NCBI RefSeq assembly: GCF_029203285.1
Contig: NZ_CP115669.1
Coordinates: forward strand, 1,116,001-1,180,000
Direction of reading: 5' to 3'
Length of the DNA: 64,000 bases
DNA from: Pseudomonas sp. PSE14
GTDB lineage: Bacteria > Pseudomonadota > Gammaproteobacteria > Pseudomonadales > Pseudomonadaceae
Below are positions 54,074 through 64,000 of this stretch, piece by piece. Numbering within the stretch: position 1 is the first letter of the stretch; the number at the start of each line of letters is the position of its first letter. Below the pieces are notes generated by a model, which ran no database searches, was not told the DNA's origin, and saw nothing but the letters and a program-made list of their open reading frames with translations. Position numbers and translations under genes: made by a program.

Positions 54074-54922
54074 GTGACACTTGGCACTCTTTATGTGGTG
54101 GCTACCCCCATCGGCAACCTGGACGACATCAGCGCCCGGGCGCTCAAGGTGCTGGCCGACGTGTCGCTCATCGCCGCCGAAGACACTCGTCATTCGGTGC
54201 GCCTGCTGCAGCATTTCGGCATCGAAACTCCGCTGGCGGCGTGCCACGAGCACAACGAGCGCGAGCAGGGTGGCCGCTTTCTGGCCAAGCTGCAGGCCGG
54301 CGAGGACGTTGCGCTGATCTCCGATGCAGGCACTCCGCTGATCTCCGACCCGGGCTATCACCTGGTGCGCCAGGCGCGCGCTGCAGGCATCACGGTGGTT
54401 CCGGTGCCGGGCGCCTGCGCGTTGATCGCCGCGCTGTCCGCCGCCGGGCTGCCGTCGGACCGCTTCGTCTTCGAAGGCTTCCTTCCGGCCAAGATGGCCG
54501 GTCGTCGTGGGCGGCTGGAGGCACTGGTGGACGAGCCGCGCACTCTGATCTTCTACGAGGCGCCGCATCGCGTGCTGGAGTGCATCGAGGACATGGCGGC
54601 GATCTTCGGCGATGATCGGCCGGCATTGCTGGCACGCGAGCTGACCAAGACTTTCGAAACCCTGAAGGGGCTCCCGCTGGGCGAGTTGCGCGAGTTCGTT
54701 GCTGCAGACGGCAACCAGCAACGTGGCGAATGTGTGCTGTTGGTGGCGGGCAGGCCAGCGCCGGAAGGTGATGAGGTGGTGGATGCGCAGACGTTGCGCG
54801 TGCTCGATCTGCTGCTGGCCGAATTGCCGGTGAAGCGCGCGGCGGCGCTGGCGGCGGAGATCACCGGGGCGCGCAAGAACCAGCTGTACCAGATCGCACT
54901 GGAGCGCCAAGGCAAGGCTTGA
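54074..54922 (+). CDS. rsmI: 16S rRNA 2'-O-ribose C1402 methyltransferase RsmI, GTG start
   Basis: A 282-residue SAM-dependent methyltransferase of the tetrapyrrole-methylase fold. It begins [21 protein letters not shown] after GTG and contains [15 protein letters not shown] and [14 protein letters not shown]. It methylates C1402 of 16S rRNA with RsmH, encoded 1.2 kb downstream. Next to the rnpB gene. Confidence 0.95.
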   Translation: MTLGTLYVVATPIGNLDDISARALKVLADVSLIAAEDTRHSVRLLQHFGIETPLAACHEHNEREQGGRFLAKLQAGEDVALISDAGTPLISDPGYHLVRQARAAGITVVPVPGACALIAALSAAGLPSDRFVFEGFLPAKMAGRRGRLEALVDEPRTLIFYEAPHRVLECIEDMAAIFGDDRPALLARELTKTFETLKGLPLGELREFVAADGNQQRGECVLLVAGRPAPEGDEVVDAQTLRVLDLLLAELPVKRAAALAAEITGARKNQLYQIALERQGKA

Positions 54923-54924
54923 GC

Positions 54925-54953
54925 TTGTTCTGCGCGTCGTCAGCCGCTAACCT
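54925..54953 (+). promoter_or_regulatory. rnpB: rnpB promoter
   Basis: TTGTTC (54925-54930) and TAACCT (54948-54953) with a 17-bp spacer place the start near 54961, matching the RNase P RNA 5' end. The -35 lies just beyond the rsmI stop. Confidence 0.6.
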
Positions 54954-54961
54954 TACGGACT

Positions 54962-55318
54962 GAGAGTTGGTTGGACAGTCGCTGTTTCGTGGTGTTCCAT
55001 CACGGGATGGAGGAAAGTCCGGGCTCCATAGGGCAGAGTGCCAGGTAACGCCTGGGAGGCGTGAGCCTACGGAAAGTGCCACAGAAAATAACCGCCTAAG
55101 CGCAACAGCGCCGGTAAGGGTGAAAAGGTGCGGTAAGAGCGCACCGCACGGCTGGCAACAGTTCGTGGCTAGGTAAACCCCACTCGGAGCAAGACCAAAT
55201 AGGAATCCATTGGCGCGGCCCGCGTTGGATTCGGGTAGGTCGCTTGAGGCATTCAGTGATGAATGTCCCAGAGGAATGGCTGTCCTCGACAGAACCCGGC
55301 TTACAGACCGACTCTCAG
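54962..55318 (+). ncRNA. rnpB: RNase P RNA, bacterial type A
   Basis: The catalytic RNA of RNase P, about 357 nt. It starts with GAGAGTTGGTTGGACAGTCG and ends with the complementary GACCGACTCTC, forming P1. The universally conserved P4-forming core GAGGAAAGTCCGGGCTCC (55009-55026) and the 3' AGAACCCGGCTTA are present. The GGTAA/L-type 3' CCA-binding region GGTAGG lies near 55235. No protein gene overlaps it. Placement between rsmI and mraZ is usual in Pseudomonas. Confidence 0.97.
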
Positions 55319-55401
55319 CACTTTTCCCCCACTTCTTCCCACGATGACCATTTGTCGCTGATTGGAAGAAGTTACAAAGTTGAGAAATCACTTTAAGTAT
55401 G

Positions 55402-55436
55402 AAAGCCCAGTGTTTTGAAAACACTGGGCTTTTCTC
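55402..55436 (+). terminator. Terminator between rnpB and mraZ
   Basis: AAGCCCAGTGTTTT and AAAACACTGGGCTTTT form a 14-15 bp stem with almost no loop, then TTCTCTTTC. It ends rnpB transcription about 85 bp beyond the mature 3' end. The 55319-55401 stretch has no other visible feature. Confidence 0.85.
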
Positions 55437-55523
55437 TTTCTAAGCGCGTCAAATTTCCCCCCGAAACCTTCCAAAAGCACGCTAAATCTCGGTCCTGTAA
55501 GGATTTTTCCTCTCTGGCTCGCC

Positions 55524-55553
55524 TTGACGGTGGGGAGCGCGGATTTCTATAGT
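55524..55553 (+). promoter_or_regulatory. mraZ: dcw cluster promoter (Pmra)
   Basis: TTGACG (55524-55529) and TATAGT (55548-55553), 18-bp spacer. It would start transcription near 55560, inside the first of the MraZ boxes, about 67 bases before mraZ. Confidence 0.7.
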
Positions 55554-55560
55554 GTGCGGA

Positions 55561-55590
55561 AGTGGTACGAAGTGGGTAAAAGTGGGATCA
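55561..55590 (+). promoter_or_regulatory. mraZ: MraZ operator: three 10-bp direct repeats
   Basis: AGTGGTACGA, AGTGGGTAAA and AGTGGGATCA follow each other with exact 10-bp spacing. This matches the GTGGG repeats bound by MraZ in E. coli and other bacteria to repress its own operon. The first copy has GTGGT instead of GTGGG. Confidence 0.8.
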
Positions 55591-55627
55591 ACAGGCATGG
55601 ATAGCCAACCACAGGGGAAGCGCTGAC

Positions 55628-56083
55628 GTGTTTCGCGGAGCTAACGCCATTAGTCTCGACGCCAAAGGGCGCCTCGCGATGCCGAGTCGGTATCGTGACG
55701 AGCTCGTTTCGCGTTGCAATGGCCAGCTCATCGTTACTATCGACGCTGTCGACACCTGCCTCACCGTATACCCCCTCCCTGAATGGGAACTCATCGAAGC
55801 CAAGCTGCGCGAACTGCCATCGCTGCGTGAAGAAACGCGGCGCCTGCAGCGTTTGCTGATTGGTAATGCCGTGGACCTGGAGCTCGATAGCGCCGGGCGT
55901 TTTCTCGTTCCTCCGCGCCTGCGCGAATACGCCGGCCTGGACAAGCGGGCGATGCTGGTCGGCCAGCTGAACAAGTTCCAGCTGTGGGACGAAGACAAGT
56001 GGAATGCGGTTGCCGAGGCCGACCTCGCAGCCATTAAAGAGCCCGGCGGCCTGCCGGACGAATTGCGCGACCTTATTCTGTGA
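55628..56083 (+). CDS. mraZ: Transcriptional regulator MraZ, GTG start
   Basis: A 151-residue AbrB/SpoVT-type double-domain repressor. [20 protein letters not shown] and [18 protein letters not shown] are the two DNA-binding folds. The GTG at 55628 follows AGGGGAAG. It represses its own operon and overlaps rsmH by four bases (GTGA). Confidence 0.96.
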   Translation: MFRGANAISLDAKGRLAMPSRYRDELVSRCNGQLIVTIDAVDTCLTVYPLPEWELIEAKLRELPSLREETRRLQRLLIGNAVDLELDSAGRFLVPPRLREYAGLDKRAMLVGQLNKFQLWDEDKWNAVAEADLAAIKEPGGLPDELRDLIL

Positions 56084-57029
56084 GCCTGCCTGTGACCAGT
56101 ACCTTCCAACACATCACCGTTCTACTCGAGGAGGCCGTCGAAGCACTGGCTCCCGTGGAGGGCGGCCGCTATGTGGACGGAACCTTCGGAAGGGGAGGGC
56201 ACAGTCGCGCCTTGCTCGGCAAGCTCGGCCCGGGTGGTCAACTGCTCGGGTTCGATAAAGACCCCCAAGCGATCGCGACGGGAAAAACACTGGCGGCCGA
56301 AGACGGCCGCTTCGTCATTGTGCAAAGGTCCTTCGCCGAGATGGCGGAAGAGTTCACCGCGCGCGGCCTGCAGGGCCGCGTGAACGGCGTCCTGCTGGAC
56401 CTGGGCGTGTCCTCGCCGCAACTGGATGACCCGGAGCGCGGCTTCAGCTTCCTCAATGATGGCCCGCTGGACATGCGCATGAATCCGGACCAGGGCGTCA
56501 GCGCCGCGCAGTGGATCGCCAGCGCCGCCGAGGACGAGATCGCCCGCGTGTTCAAGGACTACGGCGAAGAACGCTTTGCCAAGCGCATGGCCCGCGCCAT
56601 CGTGCAGCGCCGTGCGGAGAAGCCCTTCGAGCGCACCGCTGACCTGGCGGCCGTGATCACCGAGGCCAATCCGGCCTGGGAAAAGGGCAAGAATCCGGCG
56701 ACCCGTGCCTTTCAGGGGCTGCGGATCTTCATCAACAACGAACTGGGCGATCTGGAGCGTGGCCTCGATGCCGCGCTGGAAGGCCTGGCCGTCGGCGGCC
56801 GCCTGGTGGTGATCAGCTTCCACTCGCTGGAAGACCGTATCGTCAAGCAGTTCATGCGCAAGCACGCCAAGGGCGAGGCGGACAACCTGCCGCGCAACCT
56901 GCCGATCCAGGTGAAGCCTTTCGAGCCGCGTCTGAAGCTGATCGGCAAGCCGGTCTACGCCTCCGAGGCCGAGCTCAAGGCCAACCCGCGTTCGCGTAGC
57001 GCCGTCATGCGCATTGCGGAGAAGCTGAG

Positions 57030-57033
<4 letters not shown>
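56080..57033 (+). CDS. rsmH: 16S rRNA N4-cytidine C1402 methyltransferase RsmH
   Basis: A 317-residue (or 313) SAM methyltransferase. [20 protein letters not shown] and [16 protein letters not shown] form the SAM site, [20 protein letters not shown] is a signature. The GTG at 56080 overlaps mraZ; a second GTG at 56092 gives [12 protein letters not shown] and a length nearer the family's. Both are possible. It works on the same base as RsmI. Confidence 0.95.
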
Positions 57034-59070
<2,037 letters not shown>

Positions 59071-59071
<1 letters not shown>

Positions 59072-60534
59072 TGCCGATGAGCCTGAACCAACTGCTGCTG
59101 CAAGCTGAAAGCGGCGAGCTGATCCGCGAGCTGACCCTGGATAGCCGCACCGTGAAGCCGGGTGACCTGTTCCTGGCCGTGCCGGGTGGTCGCCAGGATG
59201 GCCGCGCGCACATTGCCGCGGCGCTCACTCAGGGTGCCGCCGCCGTCGCTTACGAAGCGGAAGGCGCCGTCGATCTGCCGACCAGCGATGTGCCGATGAT
59301 CGCCATCAAGGGTCTGGCCAAGCAGTTGTCTGCCATTGCCGGGCGCTTCTATGGCGAGCCGAGCCGTGGCGTCGACCTGGTCGGTGTGACCGGTACCAAC
59401 GGCAAGACCAGCGTCAGCCAATTGGTCGCCCAGGCGCTGGACCTGCTGGGCGAGCGCTGCGGCATCGTCGGTACCCTTGGCACCGGTTTCTATGGCGCGC
59501 TGGAAAGCGGTCGCCATACCACTCCCGACCCGCTCGCCGTGCAGGCGACCCTGGCGCGCCTGAAGCAGGCCGGCGCCAAGGCGGTAGCCATGGAGGTCTC
59601 TTCCCACGGGCTGGAACAGGGTCGTGTAGCGGCGCTGGGCTTCGACGTGGCGGTGTTCACCAACCTGTCCCGCGACCATCTGGACTACCACGGTTCCATG
59701 GAAGCCTACGGCGACGCCAAGGCCAAGCTGTTCGCCTGGCCGGGCCTGCGCTGCCGGGTGATCAACCTGGACGACGATTTCGGCCGCCAGCTAGCCGCCG
59801 AGTCCCAGGAGTCGCGCCTGATGGGTTACAGCCTGATCGACCCGTCGGCCTACATCTATTGCCGCGAAGCGACGTTCAGCGACGCCGGCGTGCAGGCGCA
59901 GATCGTCACTCCGCAAGGCGAAGGCTTGCTGCGCAGCTCCCTGCTGGGCAAGTTCAACCTGAGCAACCTGCTGGCCGTGGTCGGCGCGCTGCTCGGTCTG
60001 GACTACCCGCTGGGCGAGGTGCTCGCCGTGCTGCCGCAGCTGGAAGGGCCGATCGGTCGCATGCAGCGTCTGGGTGGCGGCGACAAGCCGCTGGTGGTGG
60101 TGGATTACGCCCACACCCCGGATGCTCTGGAAAAAGTCCTGCTGGCCCTGCGTCCGCACGTGCACGGTCAACTGCTTTGCCTGTTCGGCTGCGGTGGCGA
60201 CCGCGACAGCGGCAAGCGCCCGATCATGGCGCAGATTGCCGAGCAGTACGCCGACCGTGTGCTGGTCACCGACGACAACCCGCGCACTGAGAAGAGCGAT
60301 GCGATCATCGCCGACATCCGTGCCGGTTTCGCCAAGCCCGATGCGGTCGAGTTCGTTCCCGGTCGTGGCGAGGCCATTGCTCGCCTGATCGCTTCGGCTG
60401 GTGTGGATGACGTCGTGCTGCTGGCCGGCAAGGGACACGAGGATTACCAGGAGATCGACGGCGTACGCCATCCGTTCTCCGATCTGGATCAAGCCGCCAA
60501 GGCGCTGGCTGCCTGGGAGGTGAAGCGTGCTTAA
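59071..60534 (+). CDS. murE: UDP-MurNAc-L-Ala-D-Glu:meso-DAP ligase MurE
   Basis: A 487-residue Mur ligase adding the third residue of the stem peptide. The P-loop is GTNGKTS and the DNPR motif (VTDDNPRTEKS) marks meso-diaminopimelate specificity rather than lysine. The start may be ATG 59071 or 59077. It overlaps murF by eight bases. Confidence 0.96.
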
Positions 60535-61891
60535 GCCCCTGTCGCTCAACGAAGTTGCCGGCGCACTCAATGGCCGCGTGGTTGGCGCGGACGTTACCTT
60601 CGATGCCGTGAGCACCGACAGCCGCGCCATCGTGCCGGGCCAGCTGTTCATCGCGCTGACCGGTCCGCGTTTCGACGGTCATGACTATCTGGCCGACGTC
60701 GCCGCCAAGGGCGCCGTTGCCGCGCTGGTGGAGCGCGAAGTCGCTGGTGCACCGCTGCCGCAACTGGTGGTGAGCGATACTCGCGTGGCGCTGGGTCAAC
60801 TGGGTGCGCTGAACCGCAATGCCTTCACCGGCCGTGTCGCCGCTGTCACCGGTTCCAGCGGCAAGACCACCGTGAAGGAAATGCTTGCCAGCATCCTGCG
60901 TACCCAGGGCGATGTCCTGGCGACCCGTGGCAACCTGAACAACGATCTGGGCGCACCGCTGACCCTGTTGCAGCTGGCGCCGGAGCACAAGAGCGCGGTC
61001 ATCGAGCTGGGCGCCTCGCGGATCGGCGAGATCGCTTACACCGTCGGCCTGACCCGCCCACACGTTGCCATCATCACCAACGCCGGTACCGCTCACGTGG
61101 GCGAGTTCGGTGGGCAGGACAAGATCGTCCTGGCCAAGGGTGAGATTCTCGAAGGCCTGGCCAGCGACGGTGTGGCCATTCTCAACCGCGACGATCCGGC
61201 GTTCGACACCTGGACGAATCGCGCCGCGGGCCGGCGCGTCTCCAGCTTCGGCCTGCACGACGAACGTGCGGACTTCCGCGCCAGCGATGTGCAGCGTGAT
61301 GCCCGCGGTTGCCCCGGCTTCACCCTGCGCGGCCCGGCGGGCGAGGCGCGCATCCAGCTGAACCTGCTGGGTGAGCACAACGTTTCCAACGCCCTGGCCG
61401 CCGCCGCTGCCGCTCACGCCCTCGGCGTGCCGCTGGTCGGGATCGTTTCCGGCCTGCAGAGCCTGCAGCCGGTCAAAGGCCGCGCCGTAGCCCAACTGGC
61501 GACGAATGGCATGCGAGTGATCGACGACAGCTACAACGCCAACCCGGCTTCAATCTGCGCCGCGATTGATATACTCGCCGGCTTTTCCGGCCGGACCGTC
61601 CTCGTCCTTGGGGACATGGGCGAGCTGGGGGCCTGGGCTGAGTCTTCCCACCGTGAAGTGGGGGCTTATGCCGTGGGCAAAGTCACCGCGCTCTATGCCG
61701 TCGGACCGCTCATGAGCCACGCCGTGCAGGCGTTCGGTTCCGCGGGCCGGCATTTCGCCGATCAGGCCAGCCTGATAAGTGCCCTGGCCGACGAAGCATC
61801 GACAACCACCATTTTGATCAAGGGTTCCCGCAGCGCGGCGATGGACAAAGTCGTCGCGGCGTTGTGCGCATCCTCCGAGGAGAGTCACTAA
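60527..61891 (+). CDS. murF: UDP-MurNAc-tripeptide:D-Ala-D-Ala ligase MurF, GTG start
   Basis: A 454-residue ligase completing the pentapeptide precursor. The start LKPLSLNEVAGALNGRVVGA follows a GTG inside the murE end. ATP binding is through VTGSSGKTTVKEML, and IDDSYNANPASICAAIDIL is the C-terminal signature. mraY follows at the next base. Confidence 0.96.
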   Translation: MLKPLSLNEVAGALNGRVVGADVTFDAVSTDSRAIVPGQLFIALTGPRFDGHDYLADVAAKGAVAALVEREVAGAPLPQLVVSDTRVALGQLGALNRNAFTGRVAAVTGSSGKTTVKEMLASILRTQGDVLATRGNLNNDLGAPLTLLQLAPEHKSAVIELGASRIGEIAYTVGLTRPHVAIITNAGTAHVGEFGGQDKIVLAKGEILEGLASDGVAILNRDDPAFDTWTNRAAGRRVSSFGLHDERADFRASDVQRDARGCPGFTLRGPAGEARIQLNLLGEHNVSNALAAAAAAHALGVPLVGIVSGLQSLQPVKGRAVAQLATNGMRVIDDSYNANPASICAAIDILAGFSGRTVLVLGDMGELGAWAESSHREVGAYAVGKVTALYAVGPLMSHAVQAFGSAGRHFADQASLISALADEASTTTILIKGSRSAAMDKVVAALCASSEESH

Positions 61892-62974
61892 ATGCTGCTG
61901 CTGCTCGCCGAGTACCTGCAACAGTTCTACAAGGGCTTCGGCGTCTTCCAGTACCTGACCCTGCGCGGCATTCTGAGCGTACTGACCGCGCTCGTCCTGT
62001 CCCTGTGGCTGGGACCGTGGATGATTCGCACCCTGCAGATCCGCCAGATCGGCCAGGCGGTGCGCAACGACGGTCCGCAATCTCACCTGTCGAAGAAAGG
62101 CACCCCGACCATGGGTGGTGCGCTGATCCTTACCGCCATCGCCATCAGCACCCTGTTGTGGGCCGACTGGTCGAACCGCTACGTCTGGGTCGTGCTCGCC
62201 GTGACCCTGCTGTTCGGCGCCGTCGGCTGGGTGGATGACTACCGCAAGGTGATCGAGAAGAACTCCCGCGGCCTGCCGAGCCGCTGGAAGTATTTCTGGC
62301 AGTCGGTATTCGGCCTGGGCGCTGCGATCTTCCTTTATATGACCGCCGAGACCCCGATCGAGACCACCCTGATCGTGCCGATGCTGAAGAACGTCGAGAT
62401 CCCGCTGGGCATCTTCTTCGTCGTGCTGACCTACTTCGTGATCGTCGGCTCCAGCAACGCGGTGAACCTGACTGACGGTCTCGATGGCCTGGCCATCATG
62501 CCCACCGTGATGGTCGGCGGCGCGCTGGGCATCTTCTGCTACCTGTCGGGCAACATCAAATTCGCCGAATACCTGCTGATCCCCAGCGTTCCGGGGGCGG
62601 GCGAACTGATCATCTTCTGCGCCGCCATCGTTGGCGCGGGGCTGGGCTTCCTCTGGTTCAACACCTACCCGGCGCAGGTCTTCATGGGCGACGTCGGCGC
62701 GCTGGCCCTCGGCGCCGCGCTGGGCACCATCGCGGTGATCGTCCGCCAGGAAATCGTGCTGTTCATCATGGGCGGGGTGTTCGTCATGGAAACCCTGTCG
62801 GTGGTGATCCAGGTCGCCTCCTTCAAGCTGACCGGCAAGCGGGTATTCCGCATGGCGCCGATTCACCATCACTTCGAACTCAAGGGCTGGCCGGAGCCGC
62901 GCGTGATCGTGCGCTTCTGGATCATCACGGTGATTCTCGTGCTGATCGGCCTGGCTACGTTGAAACTGCGTTGA
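61892..62974 (+). CDS. mraY: Phospho-MurNAc-pentapeptide translocase MraY
   Basis: A 360-residue ten-helix integral membrane enzyme making lipid I. Conserved motifs include [25 protein letters not shown] (catalytic aspartates) and the histidine loop [14 protein letters not shown]. The ATG directly abuts the murF stop (TAAATG). murD begins 13 bp after its stop. Confidence 0.97.
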   Translation: MLLLLAEYLQQFYKGFGVFQYLTLRGILSVLTALVLSLWLGPWMIRTLQIRQIGQAVRNDGPQSHLSKKGTPTMGGALILTAIAISTLLWADWSNRYVWVVLAVTLLFGAVGWVDDYRKVIEKNSRGLPSRWKYFWQSVFGLGAAIFLYMTAETPIETTLIVPMLKNVEIPLGIFFVVLTYFVIVGSSNAVNLTDGLDGLAIMPTVMVGGALGIFCYLSGNIKFAEYLLIPSVPGAGELIIFCAAIVGAGLGFLWFNTYPAQVFMGDVGALALGAALGTIAVIVRQEIVLFIMGGVFVMETLSVVIQVASFKLTGKRVFRMAPIHHHFELKGWPEPRVIVRFWIITVILVLIGLATLKLR

Positions 62975-62987
62975 GGACTGATCGAGC

Positions 62988-64000
62988 ATGAGCCTGATCG
63001 CTTCCGACCAATTCCGCATCGTTGTCGGCCTCGGCAAGAGCGGCATGTCCCTGGTGCGCTACCTGGCGCGCCAGGGTGTGCCTTTTGCCGTGGCCGACAC
63101 GCGCGAGAATCCGCCGGAGCTGGCGACCCTGCGCGAGCAGTATCCGCAGGTCGAGGTGCGCTGCGGCGACCTCGACGCCGATTTCCTCTGCCGCGCCCAG
63201 GAGCTCTACGTGAGCCCCGGTCTGTCGCTGCGCGTCCCGGCGCTGGTGGAAGCCGCCGCCCGTGGCGTGCGCATGTCCGGCGACGTCGACCTGTTCGCGC
63301 GTAACGCCAGGGCGCCGATCGTCGCCATTACCGGTTCCAACGCCAAGAGCACCGTCACCACCCTGGTGGGCGACATGGCCAAGGCGGCCGGCAAGCGTGT
63401 TGCCGTCGGCGGCAACCTCGGCACCCCGGCACTGGATTTGCTGGCCGACGACGTCGAGCTGTACGTGGTGGAGCTGTCCAGCTTCCAGCTGGAAACCTGC
63501 GAGCGCCTGAACGCCGAAGTCGCCACCTGCCTGAACGTCAGCGAAGACCACATGGACCGCTACGACGGCATGGCCGACTACCACCTGGCCAAGCACCGCA
63601 TCTTCCGCGGCGCCAAGCAGGTCGTGGTGAACCGTGCTGACGCGCTGAGCCGCCCGCTGATCGCCGACAACGTGCCGTGCTGGACCTTCGGCACCAACAA
63701 GCCGGACTTCAAGGCGTTCGGCCTGATCGAAGAAGACGGCGAGAAGTGGCTGGCCTTCCAGTTCGACAAGCTGATGCCGGCCCGTGAATTGAAAATCCGT
63801 GGCGCGCACAACCAGGCCAATGCCCTGGCCGCGCTGGCCCTCGGTCATGCCATTGGCCTGCCGTTCGAGCCGATGCTGCAGACCCTGCGCGAGTTCGCCG
63901 GCCTGGCCCATCGCTGCCAGTGGGTACGTGAGCGCAACGGCGTGAACTACTACGACGATTCCAAGGCCACCAACGTCGGCGCCGCCCTGGCTGCCATCGA
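62988..64000 (+). CDS. murD: UDP-MurNAc-L-alanine:D-glutamate ligase MurD (3' end cut off)
   Basis: The first 337 codons of a Mur ligase that adds D-glutamate. The start MSLIASDQFRIVVGLGKSGM gives the N-terminal Rossmann-like domain (UDP-sugar binding). The P-loop is TGSNAKST (about 115-122), with Ala at the position usually Gly in Mur ligases. The region near the edge (HRCQWVRERNGVNYYDDSKA) is the last central-domain signature. The C-terminal ADP domain lies outside the window. Confidence 0.95.
   Translation, partial: MSLIASDQFRIVVGLGKSGMSLVRYLARQGVPFAVADTRENPPELATLREQYPQVEVRCGDLDADFLCRAQELYVSPGLSLRVPALVEAAARGVRMSGDVDLFARNARAPIVAITGSNAKSTVTTLVGDMAKAAGKRVAVGGNLGTPALDLLADDVELYVVELSSFQLETCERLNAEVATCLNVSEDHMDRYDGMADYHLAKHRIFRGAKQVVVNRADALSRPLIADNVPCWTFGTNKPDFKAFGLIEEDGEKWLAFQFDKLMPARELKIRGAHNQANALAALALGHAIGLPFEPMLQTLREFAGLAHRCQWVRERNGVNYYDDSKATNVGAALAAI

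Overview
The window is a 64 kb stretch of high-GC gammaproteobacterial core chromosome. Gene order and protein sequences point strongly to Pseudomonas, probably close to P. aeruginosa or the P. nitroreducens/P. citronellolis group; the species call is inference. Signs include the mreB to tldD block, the ptsO-rapZ-ptsN-hpf-rpoN-lpt-kds block, mla-ibaG-murA-hisGDC, algW, fused cysNC, petABC-sspAB, the rsmI-lpoA-yraN-gmhA-BON block, rnpB and the start of the dcw cluster. I see no prophage, integron, CRISPR array, insertion sequence with transposase, or tRNA gene. About 66 protein genes are supported, two of them cut by the window edges (gatA on the left, murD on the right).

Layout. 1-1562: gatCA, leftward. 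1802-13207: mreBCD, maf, rng, yhdP, a nitrilase-like gene and tldD, rightward, with a 268-bp MITE-like element wedged in front of the nitrilase gene. 13248-15243: yjgA (leftward) and pmbA. 15312-22407: leftward regulatory and envelope block ptsO, rapZ, ptsN, hpf, rpoN, lptB, lptA, lptC, kdsC, kdsD. 22648-25694: mlaFEDCB. 25806-30484: ibaG, murA, hisG, hisD, hisC. 30547-33705: algW, a Nif3-like gene and mltB. 34099-36930: cysD-cysNC. 37102-45484: mixed short units: zapG-like, hydrolase, trpS, zapE, a secreted protein of unknown function, a GlxA-type regulator, an acyl-CoA dehydrogenase and an aldo-keto reductase. 45730-50509: rplM-rpsI, petABC, sspAB. 50562-53947: BON lipoprotein, SIS isomerase, yraN, lpoA, leftward. 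54074-64000: rsmI, rnpB RNA, then mraZ, rsmH, ftsL, ftsI, murE, murF, mraY, murD.

Function. Most of the region builds and shapes the cell envelope: the rod complex (MreBCD), peptidoglycan precursors (MurA, MurE, MurF, MraY, MurD), septal synthesis (FtsL, FtsI), synthase activation and trimming (LpoA, MltB), LPS precursors and export (KdsC, KdsD, GmhA-like, LptABC), phospholipid asymmetry (Mla), envelope stress (AlgW) and an AsmA-like protein (YhdP). Around this sit nitrogen and sigma-54 regulation, histidine synthesis, sulfate activation, respiration (bc1) and translation genes.

The most interesting points are local. mreC has no ordinary start codon that keeps its conserved N-terminus; the best candidate is an ATC codon just after a good Shine-Dalgarno and a 9-bp stem-loop. 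A MITE-like element with about 23-bp terminal inverted repeats ends 2 bp before the nitrilase start and seems to supply its ribosome binding site. A three-repeat MraZ operator overlaps the start of the dcw transcript. An inverted REP pair lies next to a 34-bp perfect palindrome terminator. The iron-responsive fagA-fumC-sodA cluster that, as I recall, follows pmbA in P. aeruginosa is absent. I did not find a convincing new multigene system.
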